Positions 7,099-15,350 of a DNA stretch of 24,883 nt are shown one piece after another; the first letter of the stretch is position 1, and the number at the start of each line of letters is the position of its first letter. This DNA is from CALBPI01 sp039187375 (GTDB lineage Bacteria; Pseudomonadota; Gammaproteobacteria; Steroidobacterales; Woeseiaceae). Under the pieces are notes generated by a model, which ran no database searches, had not been told where the DNA came from, and saw only the letters and a list, made by a program, of their open reading frames with translations. The translations under genes were made by a program, and so were the position numbers. The DNA lies in assembly GCA_039187375.1 (NCBI GenBank), contig JBCCZN010000016.1:1-24883 (forward strand), written 5' to 3'.

Positions 7099-7740
7099 CT
7101 AATCTCCATTAGTCTTGGGCTCAATGTTACCGTCTGCGTCGGATTTGCCAAGAGGCTTGTGCGGCAGTGCTAGCAGCCACTGTTTGCCTGGAATCGCCAA
7201 TTGCCCGCCCAGCGTCATCGTGGCACGCAAAGAATGACTGAGTGAATAGGCACCGACACGAGCGTGGTAGCGAAGACCATGCGCATAAAACGGCAGCGCC
7301 TCCTCCAGCGGCACATCGCTATCGAGTGACTCGGCAAAGCTGTCATAGCGTTGTGCAATTTCTTCGGCGATCTCGCCCCCCTCCAGCAGCACATCGGAAG
7401 GCTCTATGGTCCAAACCCGGTCCGCCTGCAGATTGCAGGTACCGGCGATGCCGCGCCGTCGCGGATGCATCGGGTCGCTCGACCACTCATCCGGCCCGAT
7501 CAGACTGAGCGACCAGCCACCGTCGATCCAATACAAATAGTTCGGCACACCAACCTGTGGTTGGTAGTGAATGTCAGCCGACCAAACCAGCAGTGAGGTG
7601 AAGTAGTCGGCCAGCAACTGTCGTTGTGACTTGGCGCTGACGCCGCGCGGACGCGTCGTCCAGGCGTCCTGCAAAAAACTGCGTTGTCCTTTGCCATCGA
7701 CATTTTTTGGCGGCGGCTCAAAGCGGGTAAGTTCATTCAT
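7099..7740 (-). CDS. Hypothetical protein, probable DUF2452 family
   Basis: A 213-residue soluble protein with no signal peptide or membrane segment. The segments DYFTSLLVWSADIHYQPQVG, NYLYWIDGGWSLSLIGPDEW and GTCNLQADRVWTIEPS resemble, from memory, the DUF2452 family of gammaproteobacterial proteins of unknown function. The C-terminal part LRATMTLGGQLAIPGKQWLLAL looks beta-rich. It starts at the ATG at 7740, overlapping the end of the beta-galactosidase gene by 8 nt, so the two are translationally coupled. No function can be stated; its position within a sugar-utilisation operon may simply reflect co-transcription. Confidence 0.78.
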   Translation of the reverse strand: MNELTRFEPPPKNVDGKGQRSFLQDAWTTRPRGVSAKSQRQLLADYFTSLLVWSADIHYQPQVGVPNYLYWIDGGWSLSLIGPDEWSSDPMHPRRRGIAGTCNLQADRVWTIEPSDVLLEGGEIAEEIAQRYDSFAESLDSDVPLEEALPFYAHGLRYHARVGAYSLSHSLRATMTLGGQLAIPGKQWLLALPHKPLGKSDADGNIEPKTNGD

Positions 7741-9715
7741 GACTGGACGGCGCCTCGAACACGCTCACACCCGCCGGTGGCAAGACTTCGCCCCCCAAGA
7801 TTGGAGTGTAGTCATCCAGCCCCGCAATCGTGCGTTCGCTGTTCGCGTAGTTGAACGCGAATAACACCGCGCCGCGTCGCCGAACACGCACGCCCGGTGG
7901 CAAATCAAGACAATTGACTCGCGGCTCGAGCAATTCGCGTATCAGTGACTGCAGAAGCGTATCAACGAGCTGCGCAGCAACGTAATGCACACGACCTTGG
8001 GCGTAGTGAACACCGGCACCATTCACCGTGGTGCGCAACGGTGTCAATTTGGAGCGAATCTGCTCGAGCCAGGTATGCACCGCGTCCGGATGGTCGTCGA
8101 CATCGAACCCACAGCCTGCGCGGATGGCATCGACCGCAGTCACCTGAACATCGATCAGCGCCTGTAAAGGCCCGGGTGCCAGCGCAGCAGCATCGTCTGT
8201 CGGCGTTTGATATTCGGCGGTCTTGCTGCCCGAGCGCGCACCGATCAGCAGTGCCGCATCGCTACTCCGCAAGGCCTGTAGCAACGCCTCGGACACAATC
8301 GGCTGACATGGCATCAACACCAGCTCGTACCCCGTCAAATCGGCGCCCGGTTTAACGATATCCACATCGAGACCAAGCTTGCGGACACAGCGGTACCAGC
8401 GCATCGCTTCATCGAGCACTGAAAAATGTTCTGCCAACGGTTGAATCTCGGTCACCCAGACCGCTTCATAATCAAACACCAGCGCGACTGGCGCACGCGC
8501 GGTTAACCGCCAGTCGATGGCGGCAATATCCTGGGCTGCCTGTTGCACCTCGGGCGCCGCTGGCGCCTCGCTGCTATCGGACAACAGCACAGCAGCGTGA
8601 TGTTGCTCTTGTGCGAACGGCGCCTGACGCCAACGGAAGATCGATGCCAGCTCGGCGCCATGTGCCATCGCCTCGATTAACCACAGCCTCACCATGCCTG
8701 GCAGTGGCGCCGCATTGGTGGGTGCCCAGTTCACCTGCCCGGGTTGCTGCTCGATGACCCACAACCGGCCGTTGCCGACGGCACGATATAAATCATGATG
8801 AAAGCCGGCGAAGTCGGGATCGCCCTGTTGTCGGTAGCAGGCCTTGCGCGCATCCGGCGCGGCCGACTGCTCCAAGAAACCCAGTGGATAGCTGTCCCAG
8901 GCAGCAACCTGCAAATCGGCGGCTACTGCATAGTGATCGAAGTGCGTGAAACAGCCCATGTAGTTGTGCATCAAATCGACGTTGACGCCAGCCTTGCGCA
9001 ACACCCGCACCTGCAGTCGGTTGTATTCGGCAACCTGATCGGAGCTGAATCGCTGATACGCCAATCGATGCGCCGGGTTGGTTTCGGTGACCGCCCCAAC
9101 CGGTGCGTCGATGGCACTGAAGCTTGTGTATTCCATGCTCCAGAACACATTGCCCCAGGCCGCGTTTAGAGACTGGATATCGCCATAGCGTTTTTGCAAC
9201 CAGACCCGAAACGCCCAGATCGCTGCTTCAGAATAACTCAGCACCGTGTCGTGGCAGCCGTATTCATTATCAGTCTGCCAGGCACTAATCGCCGGATGAT
9301 CAGCATAGCGGCGCGCCATCACTTCGATGATACGGGCACTGTGTTCGCGATAAACGGGACTGGAAAAACAATAGTGGCGACGCGATCCAAAACCGCGCAC
9401 CCGGCCGTTGGCATCGCGCGCCAGAATGTCTGGATGGGCATCGATCAACCATTGTGGAGGACACGCTGTCGGTGTGCCCATAATGATCTTCAAACCGGCA
9501 TTGGCCAGAACCTCAACGGCTGTATCGAGCCAATCCCAGTCATAGACGCCTGCGCGCGGTTCGATTCGACGCCAAGCAAACTCGCCGATGCGCACGGCAC
9601 CGATACCCAATTGCCGCATCTTCTCAGCATCGTGTTGCCAGCGATCAGCAGGCCAGTGTTCGGGGTAGTAACAGACTCCCAATACCGGCGTCGACACGGC
9701 CGCTTGATCGCTCAT
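7733..9715 (-). CDS. GH42 beta-galactosidase
   Basis: A 660-residue glycoside hydrolase family 42 enzyme that hydrolyses terminal beta-galactosides with retention. The N-terminus GVCYYPEHWP near residue 13 is diagnostic. The acid/base Glu151 lies in WQTDNEYG and the nucleophile Glu322 in VIEQQPGQVNW. Domain A (TIM barrel) spans about residues 12-395, the trimerisation domain about 400-600, and a small C-terminal beta domain runs to about 655. There is no signal peptide, so it acts in the cytoplasm on imported oligosaccharide. The start overlaps the symporter stop by ATGA, which links import to hydrolysis. The exact natural substrate (lactose, plant or algal galactosides) is not readable from sequence. 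Confidence 0.95.
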   Translation of the reverse strand: MSDQAAVSTPVLGVCYYPEHWPADRWQHDAEKMRQLGIGAVRIGEFAWRRIEPRAGVYDWDWLDTAVEVLANAGLKIIMGTPTACPPQWLIDAHPDILARDANGRVRGFGSRRHYCFSSPVYREHSARIIEVMARRYADHPAISAWQTDNEYGCHDTVLSYSEAAIWAFRVWLQKRYGDIQSLNAAWGNVFWSMEYTSFSAIDAPVGAVTETNPAHRLAYQRFSSDQVAEYNRLQVRVLRKAGVNVDLMHNYMGCFTHFDHYAVAADLQVAAWDSYPLGFLEQSAAPDARKACYRQQGDPDFAGFHHDLYRAVGNGRLWVIEQQPGQVNWAPTNAAPLPGMVRLWLIEAMAHGAELASIFRWRQAPFAQEQHHAAVLLSDSSEAPAAPEVQQAAQDIAAIDWRLTARAPVALVFDYEAVWVTEIQPLAEHFSVLDEAMRWYRCVRKLGLDVDIVKPGADLTGYELVLMPCQPIVSEALLQALRSSDAALLIGARSGSKTAEYQTPTDDAAALAPGPLQALIDVQVTAVDAIRAGCGFDVDDHPDAVHTWLEQIRSKLTPLRTTVNGAGVHYAQGRVHYVAAQLVDTLLQSLIRELLEPRVNCLDLPPGVRVRRRGAVLFAFNYANSERTIAGLDDYTPILGGEVLPPAGVSVFEAPSSHE

Positions 9716-11166
9716 AGCGTCGTTGCCGGTGTCTCGTCTGCGGCGAAACCAAACACCGCACTGCCACCAAACAGTAGGCGGTTGGTGGTCAGTGCTACAA
9801 CCACACAGCTGATGAGCGTCACCAGCATCATGTGAATGTAGTGCAACGGCATTGCCTCAAGGCCGAAGCTGAAGAACGCATACAAACTGGTGCCAAACAA
9901 CACCGCAATAATGGCGCTACGAGGATCCACACCACGGAACAACAACCCGACGATGAACACCGACAGGATCGGCATGCTGAGCAAACCGTTCAGTTCCTGC
10001 ACCAGATTAATAATACTGTCAGCGCCGTTATAGACCGGCACCAATAACAGCGCTAGAACCGCAAACACCAGCGTGATAATGCCGCCTAGCACCGGTACAT
10101 TCGGCGCATCATCAACATACTGTTCCCAAAAGTCGCACACGAACAGCGTGGTCGATGAGTTCAAAATACTATTAAAAGTAGTCAACACCGCGGCCGCAAT
10201 CGCAGCCGCAAACACACCGGACAACCAGCCCGGTAAGAGATCACCAACAATTCGCCCGTAAGCCGCATCACCAATATCGCCATAAAGCTGAAAGGCCACG
10301 ATACCGGGGATCACAATCATCGGCGGCACGATCATCAGACGAATGGCAGCCGCAGCGAATACGCCTTTTTGTGCTTCAGCAACCGTCGGGGCGGCCATGG
10401 CCCGCTGCGTGATCGTTTGGTTGGTGCTCCAGTAAAACGTTTGAATGAAAATCATGCCAGTGAGCAAGGTATGCCATGGAATGGGTGAGTCGTTATCACC
10501 AACTAGCGTCAGGCGCTCAGCCGGCACCGCCGACAAATCAAAGTCGATTGCGGCCAACGCCAATACGACAATGCCAAGACCCATCGCCAGCAATAACACA
10601 CCGCTGTAGGTGTCCGAGACAGCCACCGCCCGCAACCCGCCAAACACCGCGTACGCCGCACCGATCACCGCAAAACCAATCGCCATCCAGAGTATCGGAA
10701 TATCGATCTGAAACATCGACTGCATGAACAGTGAGCCGGTGTACAACACGATCGGCAGATAGATGAAGACGTTACCAAGCAGAAATAACATGCCGATCAC
10801 CGCGCGGATATGCTTGTCGCGATAACGTTTCTCGAGCAGCTCGGTTGTCGTGGTGCAGTTGTAGCGGTAATAGATTGGCAGGAACACCTTGGCCAGAATG
10901 ATCAAGCCAACGACAGCGGCCAACTCCCACCAGGCTAGCAATGCCATCTGGTTGCCGTTCATACCAACCAATTGATCGGTGCTGAGGTTGGTCAACGTGA
11001 TCGAACCGGCGACGAAAATCCAACTCAACCCGCCACCGGCCAGGAAGTACTCCTTACTGCTGTTGGCATCGCGAATCGGCGCTTGGCGACACTGGTACCA
11101 GGTCGCCACGCCAATCAATGTGGTGACGACAACGAAGACGATGAACTGAGTGTTGTGTAAGGGCAC
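9712..11166 (-). CDS. Sodium:solute symporter, SGLT type
   Basis: A 484-residue inner-membrane transporter of the sodium/solute symporter (SSS) family, sugar branch, with about 13-14 hydrophobic segments. The segment EYFLAGGGLSWIFVAGSITL followed by TNLSTDQLVGMNG matches the conserved TM1-TM2 region of SGLT-like proteins. It probably imports the galactoside or sugar cleaved by the coupled GH42 enzyme. The start is ambiguous: a TTG at 11196 adds 10 residues, while GTG at 11166 places the start just before TM1. A TATAGT-like -10 box at 11208-11213 would put the transcription start close to the TTG, which favours the GTG. Neither start has a strong ribosome site. Confidence 0.92.
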   Translation of the reverse strand: MPLHNTQFIVFVVVTTLIGVATWYQCRQAPIRDANSSKEYFLAGGGLSWIFVAGSITLTNLSTDQLVGMNGNQMALLAWWELAAVVGLIILAKVFLPIYYRYNCTTTTELLEKRYRDKHIRAVIGMLFLLGNVFIYLPIVLYTGSLFMQSMFQIDIPILWMAIGFAVIGAAYAVFGGLRAVAVSDTYSGVLLLAMGLGIVVLALAAIDFDLSAVPAERLTLVGDNDSPIPWHTLLTGMIFIQTFYWSTNQTITQRAMAAPTVAEAQKGVFAAAAIRLMIVPPMIVIPGIVAFQLYGDIGDAAYGRIVGDLLPGWLSGVFAAAIAAAVLTTFNSILNSSTTLFVCDFWEQYVDDAPNVPVLGGIITLVFAVLALLLVPVYNGADSIINLVQELNGLLSMPILSVFIVGLLFRGVDPRSAIIAVLFGTSLYAFFSFGLEAMPLHYIHMMLVTLISCVVVALTTNRLLFGGSAVFGFAADETPATTL

Positions 11167-11207
11167 GGTGTCGCGGCCGCCTCGCGGCAAATCCAATAAC
11201 GCGCAAG

Positions 11208-11213
11208 ACTATA
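11208..11213 (-). promoter_or_regulatory. Possible -10 box upstream of the symporter operon
   Basis: The minus strand reads TATAGT, five of six matches to TATAAT, 42 nt before the GTG start at 11166. No good -35 hexamer is seen at 16-18 nt, so an activator may be needed. The site lies in the divergent region between the symporter and the CBM9-like gene. Confidence 0.3.
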
Positions 11214-11275
11214 CCCTAGCTTTGGTTTCACAGTTGGCACCGCGACACAATTCATGGCTTACTGGAATGATGACA

Positions 11276-12013
11276 ATGAACAACTGGCTCACAGCATTAC
11301 TGAGCATCATCGTGGCCGCACCGGGTTTCGCTGCCCATGAACCCGGACGCAGCCATTATCAGGCGCCCTTTGCCGACACCGCACCGACCATCGATGGTAT
11401 TGCAGACGAGGCAGTCTGGTCGCAAGCAACGTGGAAGCCTCTAAACTACAACTGGCTGGGGCCAGAGACGAGCAATGACGATGTACAAGCCCGCTTCAAG
11501 GTGGTTTGGACCGGCAAACGTCTCTACGTGCTGGCCGAGATCACCGACGACGTCCTGATTGATCGCTATCGCGATCCACTGGTGCAGTACTGGGATGACG
11601 ACTGCCTCGAGATTTTCATCGACGAGGACTTCTCCGGCGGTAACCACCAATTCAACCACAACGCTTTCGCCTATCACGTCTCACTCGACAATCGTGGTAT
11701 CGATATCGGCACCGACCAACAACCGCGCGATTACTCCCATCACATCGAGAGCCGCTGGCGCCAATCGGGCGACAAGGTGATCTGGGAGGTCGCCATCGAC
11801 ATCTACACCGATGACTATGTCGATGACAGCGACGACAACACGCCAGTCGCGTTAAGTGCAGGCAAGATCATGGGACTGATGCTCGCCTATTGCGACAACG
11901 ATGGTTCACCGATTCGCGAAAATTTTATCGGCTCGGAACAAACGCCCGAAGATCGAACGGATTCGGGCTGGATTGATGCCGGGCTGTTCGGTCAGTTGGA
12001 GCTGATCGAGTAG
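11276..12013 (+). CDS. Secreted CBM9-like carbohydrate-binding protein
   Basis: A 245-residue exported protein. The N-terminus MNNWLTALLSIIVAAPGFAA is a signal peptide with cleavage near residue 20. The rest is one beta-sandwich of the CBM9-like group: TIDGIADEAVWSQATW at the start, the strand pair ARFKVVWTGKRLYVLAEITD, and the acidic segment YWDDDCLEIFIDEDFSGG. Such domains bind carbohydrate ends or occur beside sugar-active enzymes. The start is the ATG at 11276, preceded by GGA with 9 nt spacing; ATGs at 11267 and 11270 are alternatives, and an open frame back to 11150 lacks support. It is divergent from the symporter operon and may share its regulation. Confidence 0.85.
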   Translation: MNNWLTALLSIIVAAPGFAAHEPGRSHYQAPFADTAPTIDGIADEAVWSQATWKPLNYNWLGPETSNDDVQARFKVVWTGKRLYVLAEITDDVLIDRYRDPLVQYWDDDCLEIFIDEDFSGGNHQFNHNAFAYHVSLDNRGIDIGTDQQPRDYSHHIESRWRQSGDKVIWEVAIDIYTDDYVDDSDDNTPVALSAGKIMGLMLAYCDNDGSPIRENFIGSEQTPEDRTDSGWIDAGLFGQLELIE

Positions 12014-12037
12014 ATGATGCGAGAACGCAAATAGAAG

Positions 12038-12063
12038 GGTGGTGCGACGCAGGCCGCACCACC
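12038..12063. terminator. Hairpin between convergent genes, probable bidirectional terminator
   Basis: A 9-bp perfect stem (GGTGGTGCG with CGCACCACC) closes an 8-nt loop. It is flanked by ATAGAA on the left and ACTATTTG on the right, so both strands carry a short AT-rich tract after the stem, though without a long T run. It lies between the stops of the CBM9-like gene (12013) and the haloperoxidase gene (12081), where a shared terminator is expected. Confidence 0.6.
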
Positions 12064-12080
12064 ACTATTTGAATCAACCG

Positions 12081-13754
12081 CTATACATTGATCGTCGTAT
12101 CGTCAAAGCCGCGGAACGTGAAACCATCGAACGACTCGATATAGACGCGTTTGATGTCAGCCAGAATTCGAATTGCAACCTGCTCACCCAACTTCAAACC
12201 ATCGACGCCGTCGGTGCGCCAATGCACGCCAGCAATATCACGACCCAACGCAATGTTAGCGGCCAACTTGTTCAGCTCCCCGCCGATCGTCAGATCATCA
12301 CCGGTGTAAGACTGCAGGTTTAAACCATTGTTGGCGGCCATCACCGGATCCGGGATCACAGCATCATTATTAAAAAATGCTTTCATCACGGTGGTGCAGG
12401 CACCCGCAATGACCGCGTGACCAGCCGGATATGCCGGATGGGTTGGGCTGCCTTCCGGATAGGCCATCGGCAAAAGGTAGGTGCCTGTGCGGGCCCGTGT
12501 CTCTTCAAACACGTTAACGTCATAAATCGACGCATCGATCGGGTAGTTGCGCGCGCCCGTCAGATGATTGTGCAAGCGGCCACCGAAAGTCTCAGGACGC
12601 AACCGTAAATGCACCTGCCATTTCTGGAACCATGCCGCCTTCAGCCCTTCATGCGCCGCCTTGGCAATCAATGACAACAAATCCGGACCACCGAATGAAA
12701 CGAACGCACCCTGTGTCGCGGAACCGACATAGGGCAGGTTTGGCGCCCACGGGTTGATACCCAGTCCACCAGCGATAATTTGTGCTGCGCACAGATAGGC
12801 CTGATAACTGAAATCGGTATGCACGTAACTGCCCAGCGCACGACCGTCGCCAATGAAACGCTGGCTGGAGTCAAACACTGACGCACCCGGCACATTGCCA
12901 CGTTGCACGTCGAGCCACTCCTCGTAACTGCCCATGAAGTCCAGACCCGCGATATCGATATCATAGGTTTGTGTCACCGCCTTGGCACCGAATGGCACGT
13001 CCTTCAGCAGCAACTGGGAAATGTATGGGCCGACCAAATCGCCCTGCGTTTCACCGCGGAACAAATTCTCGGTGGTCACGCCCCCTGGGAAGCGATTTTG
13101 GAAAAACGCAAAGCGATTTAGATCCGCAACGGCGGCGGCCGCCAGCGGATGCGTTGCGTAATCGCTGAACGGCACGTCACGCAGCAAGGCATGCCAGTAC
13201 ACTTCGACGATCTCGGCGATTTCATCCTCACTTGAGAATGCCGGCGCCGGCGGCATCGCCAGCGCATGACAGTCCGCCCCTTCGAGTGAATACATATACG
13301 CAGCCTGCGGATTCGCAAGCTTGCGCGCGCCACCCATCGGAATAGCCTCGTAGTAGTCGTTCTTGCCGAATCTCAGCGCACGAATCAACTGGCGAAACGC
13401 TTTGATATCGACCTCACCATATTCGTTGTGCGGCAAAGCTTTGGTGAATGAGCCAATTTTCTTGCTGTAATTCGCTTCGTCGCGATTATCCGGATGGGCT
13501 GGCAACGGGATGTTCGCCTGCGCAACCGCAGCGTCATAACGCAGATCAAATGCCCTACTGCGACGATTCGCGGCGCGCGAACCCATATCGATTTTTTTGA
13601 TGACAGCGGCGTCTGCGGCCTGTGGTGCGCCTGCAATCACCGGGACTGCAGCAACGGCACCGGCGGCCATCACAGATTTACCGAGAAATGAACGACGCTC
13701 GCTGGACTGACAGTCTGGCGCGTTTTGGTCGAATTTGGTTTTGTTGTTATTCAC
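12081..13754 (-). CDS. Vanadium-dependent haloperoxidase, Tat-exported
   Basis: A 557-residue enzyme of the vanadium haloperoxidase/PAP2 superfamily, which uses hydrogen peroxide to oxidise halides. A Tat signal is visible: ERRSFLGK at residues 19-26, then a hydrophobic stretch ending in AADA. Vanadate-binding motifs match bromoperoxidase spacing: Lys378 and Arg386 (KWQVHLRLRP), the triplet 444-446, and Arg505 with His511 (LGRDIAGVHW). The triplet reads Ala444-Gly445-His446 where well-studied enzymes have Ser-Gly-His. The start is GTG at 13754 with AAGGGA about 6 nt upstream. It appears monocistronic, between a shared terminator and the efflux operon. Halogenation, signal quenching or peroxide defence are possible roles. 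Confidence 0.9.
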   Translation of the reverse strand: MNNNKTKFDQNAPDCQSSERRSFLGKSVMAAGAVAAVPVIAGAPQAADAAVIKKIDMGSRAANRRSRAFDLRYDAAVAQANIPLPAHPDNRDEANYSKKIGSFTKALPHNEYGEVDIKAFRQLIRALRFGKNDYYEAIPMGGARKLANPQAAYMYSLEGADCHALAMPPAPAFSSEDEIAEIVEVYWHALLRDVPFSDYATHPLAAAAVADLNRFAFFQNRFPGGVTTENLFRGETQGDLVGPYISQLLLKDVPFGAKAVTQTYDIDIAGLDFMGSYEEWLDVQRGNVPGASVFDSSQRFIGDGRALGSYVHTDFSYQAYLCAAQIIAGGLGINPWAPNLPYVGSATQGAFVSFGGPDLLSLIAKAAHEGLKAAWFQKWQVHLRLRPETFGGRLHNHLTGARNYPIDASIYDVNVFEETRARTGTYLLPMAYPEGSPTHPAYPAGHAVIAGACTTVMKAFFNNDAVIPDPVMAANNGLNLQSYTGDDLTIGGELNKLAANIALGRDIAGVHWRTDGVDGLKLGEQVAIRILADIKRVYIESFDGFTFRGFDDTTINV

Positions 13755-13970
13755 TGGTGTCCCTTATGTGATTTGATTCGTCATCACAATCACACATCAG
13801 GCCAGCATCAGCACAAACCGAATGTCGGCAATTTACCCGCAATCACATCACGGGGTCGGTTGGCCTAAGTGTGTTGTTGTTATTGTCTGCCTCAAGGCCA
13901 GCAGATATCCCAAAAGTCTAGCGTCCTGCGGCAACGGGGGACTCGCAATTTAACGTAAAGCGACAATCTG
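13755..13970. other. Intergenic region upstream of the haloperoxidase
   Basis: A 216-bp non-coding stretch lies between the haloperoxidase start and the stop of the efflux outer-membrane gene, so it should contain the haloperoxidase promoter and the efflux operon terminator. A 6-bp inverted repeat (TGTGAT at 13767-13772, ATCACA at 13783-13788, 10 nt apart) lies just before the haloperoxidase ribosome site, and TGTGAT/ATCACA-like words recur in the next 80 nt. No convincing -10/-35 pair or T-tailed hairpin was found. Confidence 0.4.
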
Positions 13971-15350
13971 TCACCAACCACCGCCAAGCGCGAGGTTCAG
14001 CGAAATCCACTCATCGAGCTGTGCTCGCCGTACGCTGACCAATGCGCTGTCCGCGTTGAGTGTATTGGTTTGTACGGTCAATACGTCCAGCAAATCAGTT
14101 TCACCCTCTCGATAACGCAATTGCGCCAACGAGAACGCCCGGTTTTGCGCACTGGCCGCCTGTGTCAGTGCGGTGACCCGTTCCGCTAACACCCGGTTCT
14201 GGTCGATACTATTCTCGACCTCCTGAAACGCGTTCAGCGCCGTCTGTGCAAACACCGCAATCGCCTGACGCTGGCTCGCTGTCGCTTCCTCGACCTGTGC
14301 TTTACGCAAGCCCGCATCAAATAGGGGGCCCAAGAGTGACGATGCGAGCGACCAGATGCCGTTATCGATATCCAGCACATCACCAATCCGGCCAACTGAC
14401 ACATCCAGGCTGCCGTTCAGGCTCAGCGTCGGCAGCCGTGTTGCCTTGACGGCTCCGACATTACTGAACGCCGCCGCCACCGACATCTCGGCAGCTACGA
14501 TGTCTGGCCGTCGCGCCAATAGCTCACTCGGTAATCCAGCGGTCGGCGTCGCCGGTACCGTCGGCAGGTCGATGCGAGTGGCAATGGCGCTCGCTGGATA
14601 ACGACCAAGCAGCACTTCCAACGCGCGCTGTGCCTGTCGCAATGCACCGGCTGCCTGGGCAAGCGTCGCCTCGGCGCTGGCAAGATTCGCGTTCGATAGC
14701 GACTCATCGTAGGCGTCGGCCAGTCCGATCTCGCGCTGCGCGCGCACGATACGATGCGTATTGGCCAAGGCATCCAGAGACTTACGCGCCACATCCTGCT
14801 GCAAAACAGATTCGATCACGAGAAAATAGGTCGTCGCGATCGAGGCCGCCAACGAGTACTGACTGGCCACGTAGTCCGCCTCGGCCGAAGCCAGTGAATA
14901 GGCGGTGGCATTGCGAGCGGCGCGCACTCGGCCCCACACGTCCAACTCCCAGCTCAGGCTAACGCCACTGCTATAGCTGTCGGTGGCACTACCGCGAATC
15001 GGTCCTGCCTCGCTGCCTGCCAGTGAATAGTTGATCGCCGGCAGCAATGGTGCCCGAGCCTGTCTGGCGAGGGCTCGCGACTGCTCAACGGCTGCTAAAG
15101 CCGCTTGCAGATTACGGTTATGCGTTAAGCCCTCACGCACCAACTCGGAAAGTACCGGATCAGCAAGACGGTCTATCCAGCCGACCTCAACCTCACCGAT
15201 CCGCGCCTGCGCAACCTCCCAAGCCATCGGAATGTTAGGCAACGCAGGTTCTGTCAGAGCCGGCAAATCCGGACTGCGCGCGTAATGGGCGCAACCGCTG
15301 ATGCCCAGTGCTGCGAATATGGTCAGGTAGCGCAAACTCGATCGACTCAT
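13971..15350 (-). CDS. Outer-membrane efflux lipoprotein (NodT/TolC-like family)
   Basis: A 459-residue outer-membrane channel component of a tripartite efflux pump. The N-terminus ends in a lipobox ISGC with lipidated Cys20. Two OEP repeats are present. The first has the conserved HNRNLQAALAAVEQSRALARQARAPLLP and SWELDVWGRVRAARNA. The second has ELLARRPDIVAAEMSVAAA, RLPTLSLNG and ALNAFQEVENSI. Long alternating helices match the periplasmic coiled-coil barrel. It overlaps the RND gene by ATGA and is the last gene of the operon MFP-RND-OMF. Substrate cannot be inferred from this component. Confidence 0.93.
   Translation of the reverse strand: MSRSSLRYLTIFAALGISGCAHYARSPDLPALTEPALPNIPMAWEVAQARIGEVEVGWIDRLADPVLSELVREGLTHNRNLQAALAAVEQSRALARQARAPLLPAINYSLAGSEAGPIRGSATDSYSSGVSLSWELDVWGRVRAARNATAYSLASAEADYVASQYSLAASIATTYFLVIESVLQQDVARKSLDALANTHRIVRAQREIGLADAYDESLSNANLASAEATLAQAAGALRQAQRALEVLLGRYPASAIATRIDLPTVPATPTAGLPSELLARRPDIVAAEMSVAAAFSNVGAVKATRLPTLSLNGSLDVSVGRIGDVLDIDNGIWSLASSLLGPLFDAGLRKAQVEEATASQRQAIAVFAQTALNAFQEVENSIDQNRVLAERVTALTQAASAQNRAFSLAQLRYREGETDLLDVLTVQTNTLNADSALVSVRRAQLDEWISLNLALGGGW

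Noticed and set aside
9194..9835. Open plus-strand frame of 213 codons opposite the GH42 and symporter genes
   Set aside because: It runs antisense to two strongly supported genes and across their junction, and has no recognisable domain or ribosome site.
13858..13905. GGCCT ... AGGCC inverted repeat downstream of the efflux operon
   Set aside because: The arms are separated by about 30 nt and there is no T tract, so it is not reported as an intrinsic terminator.
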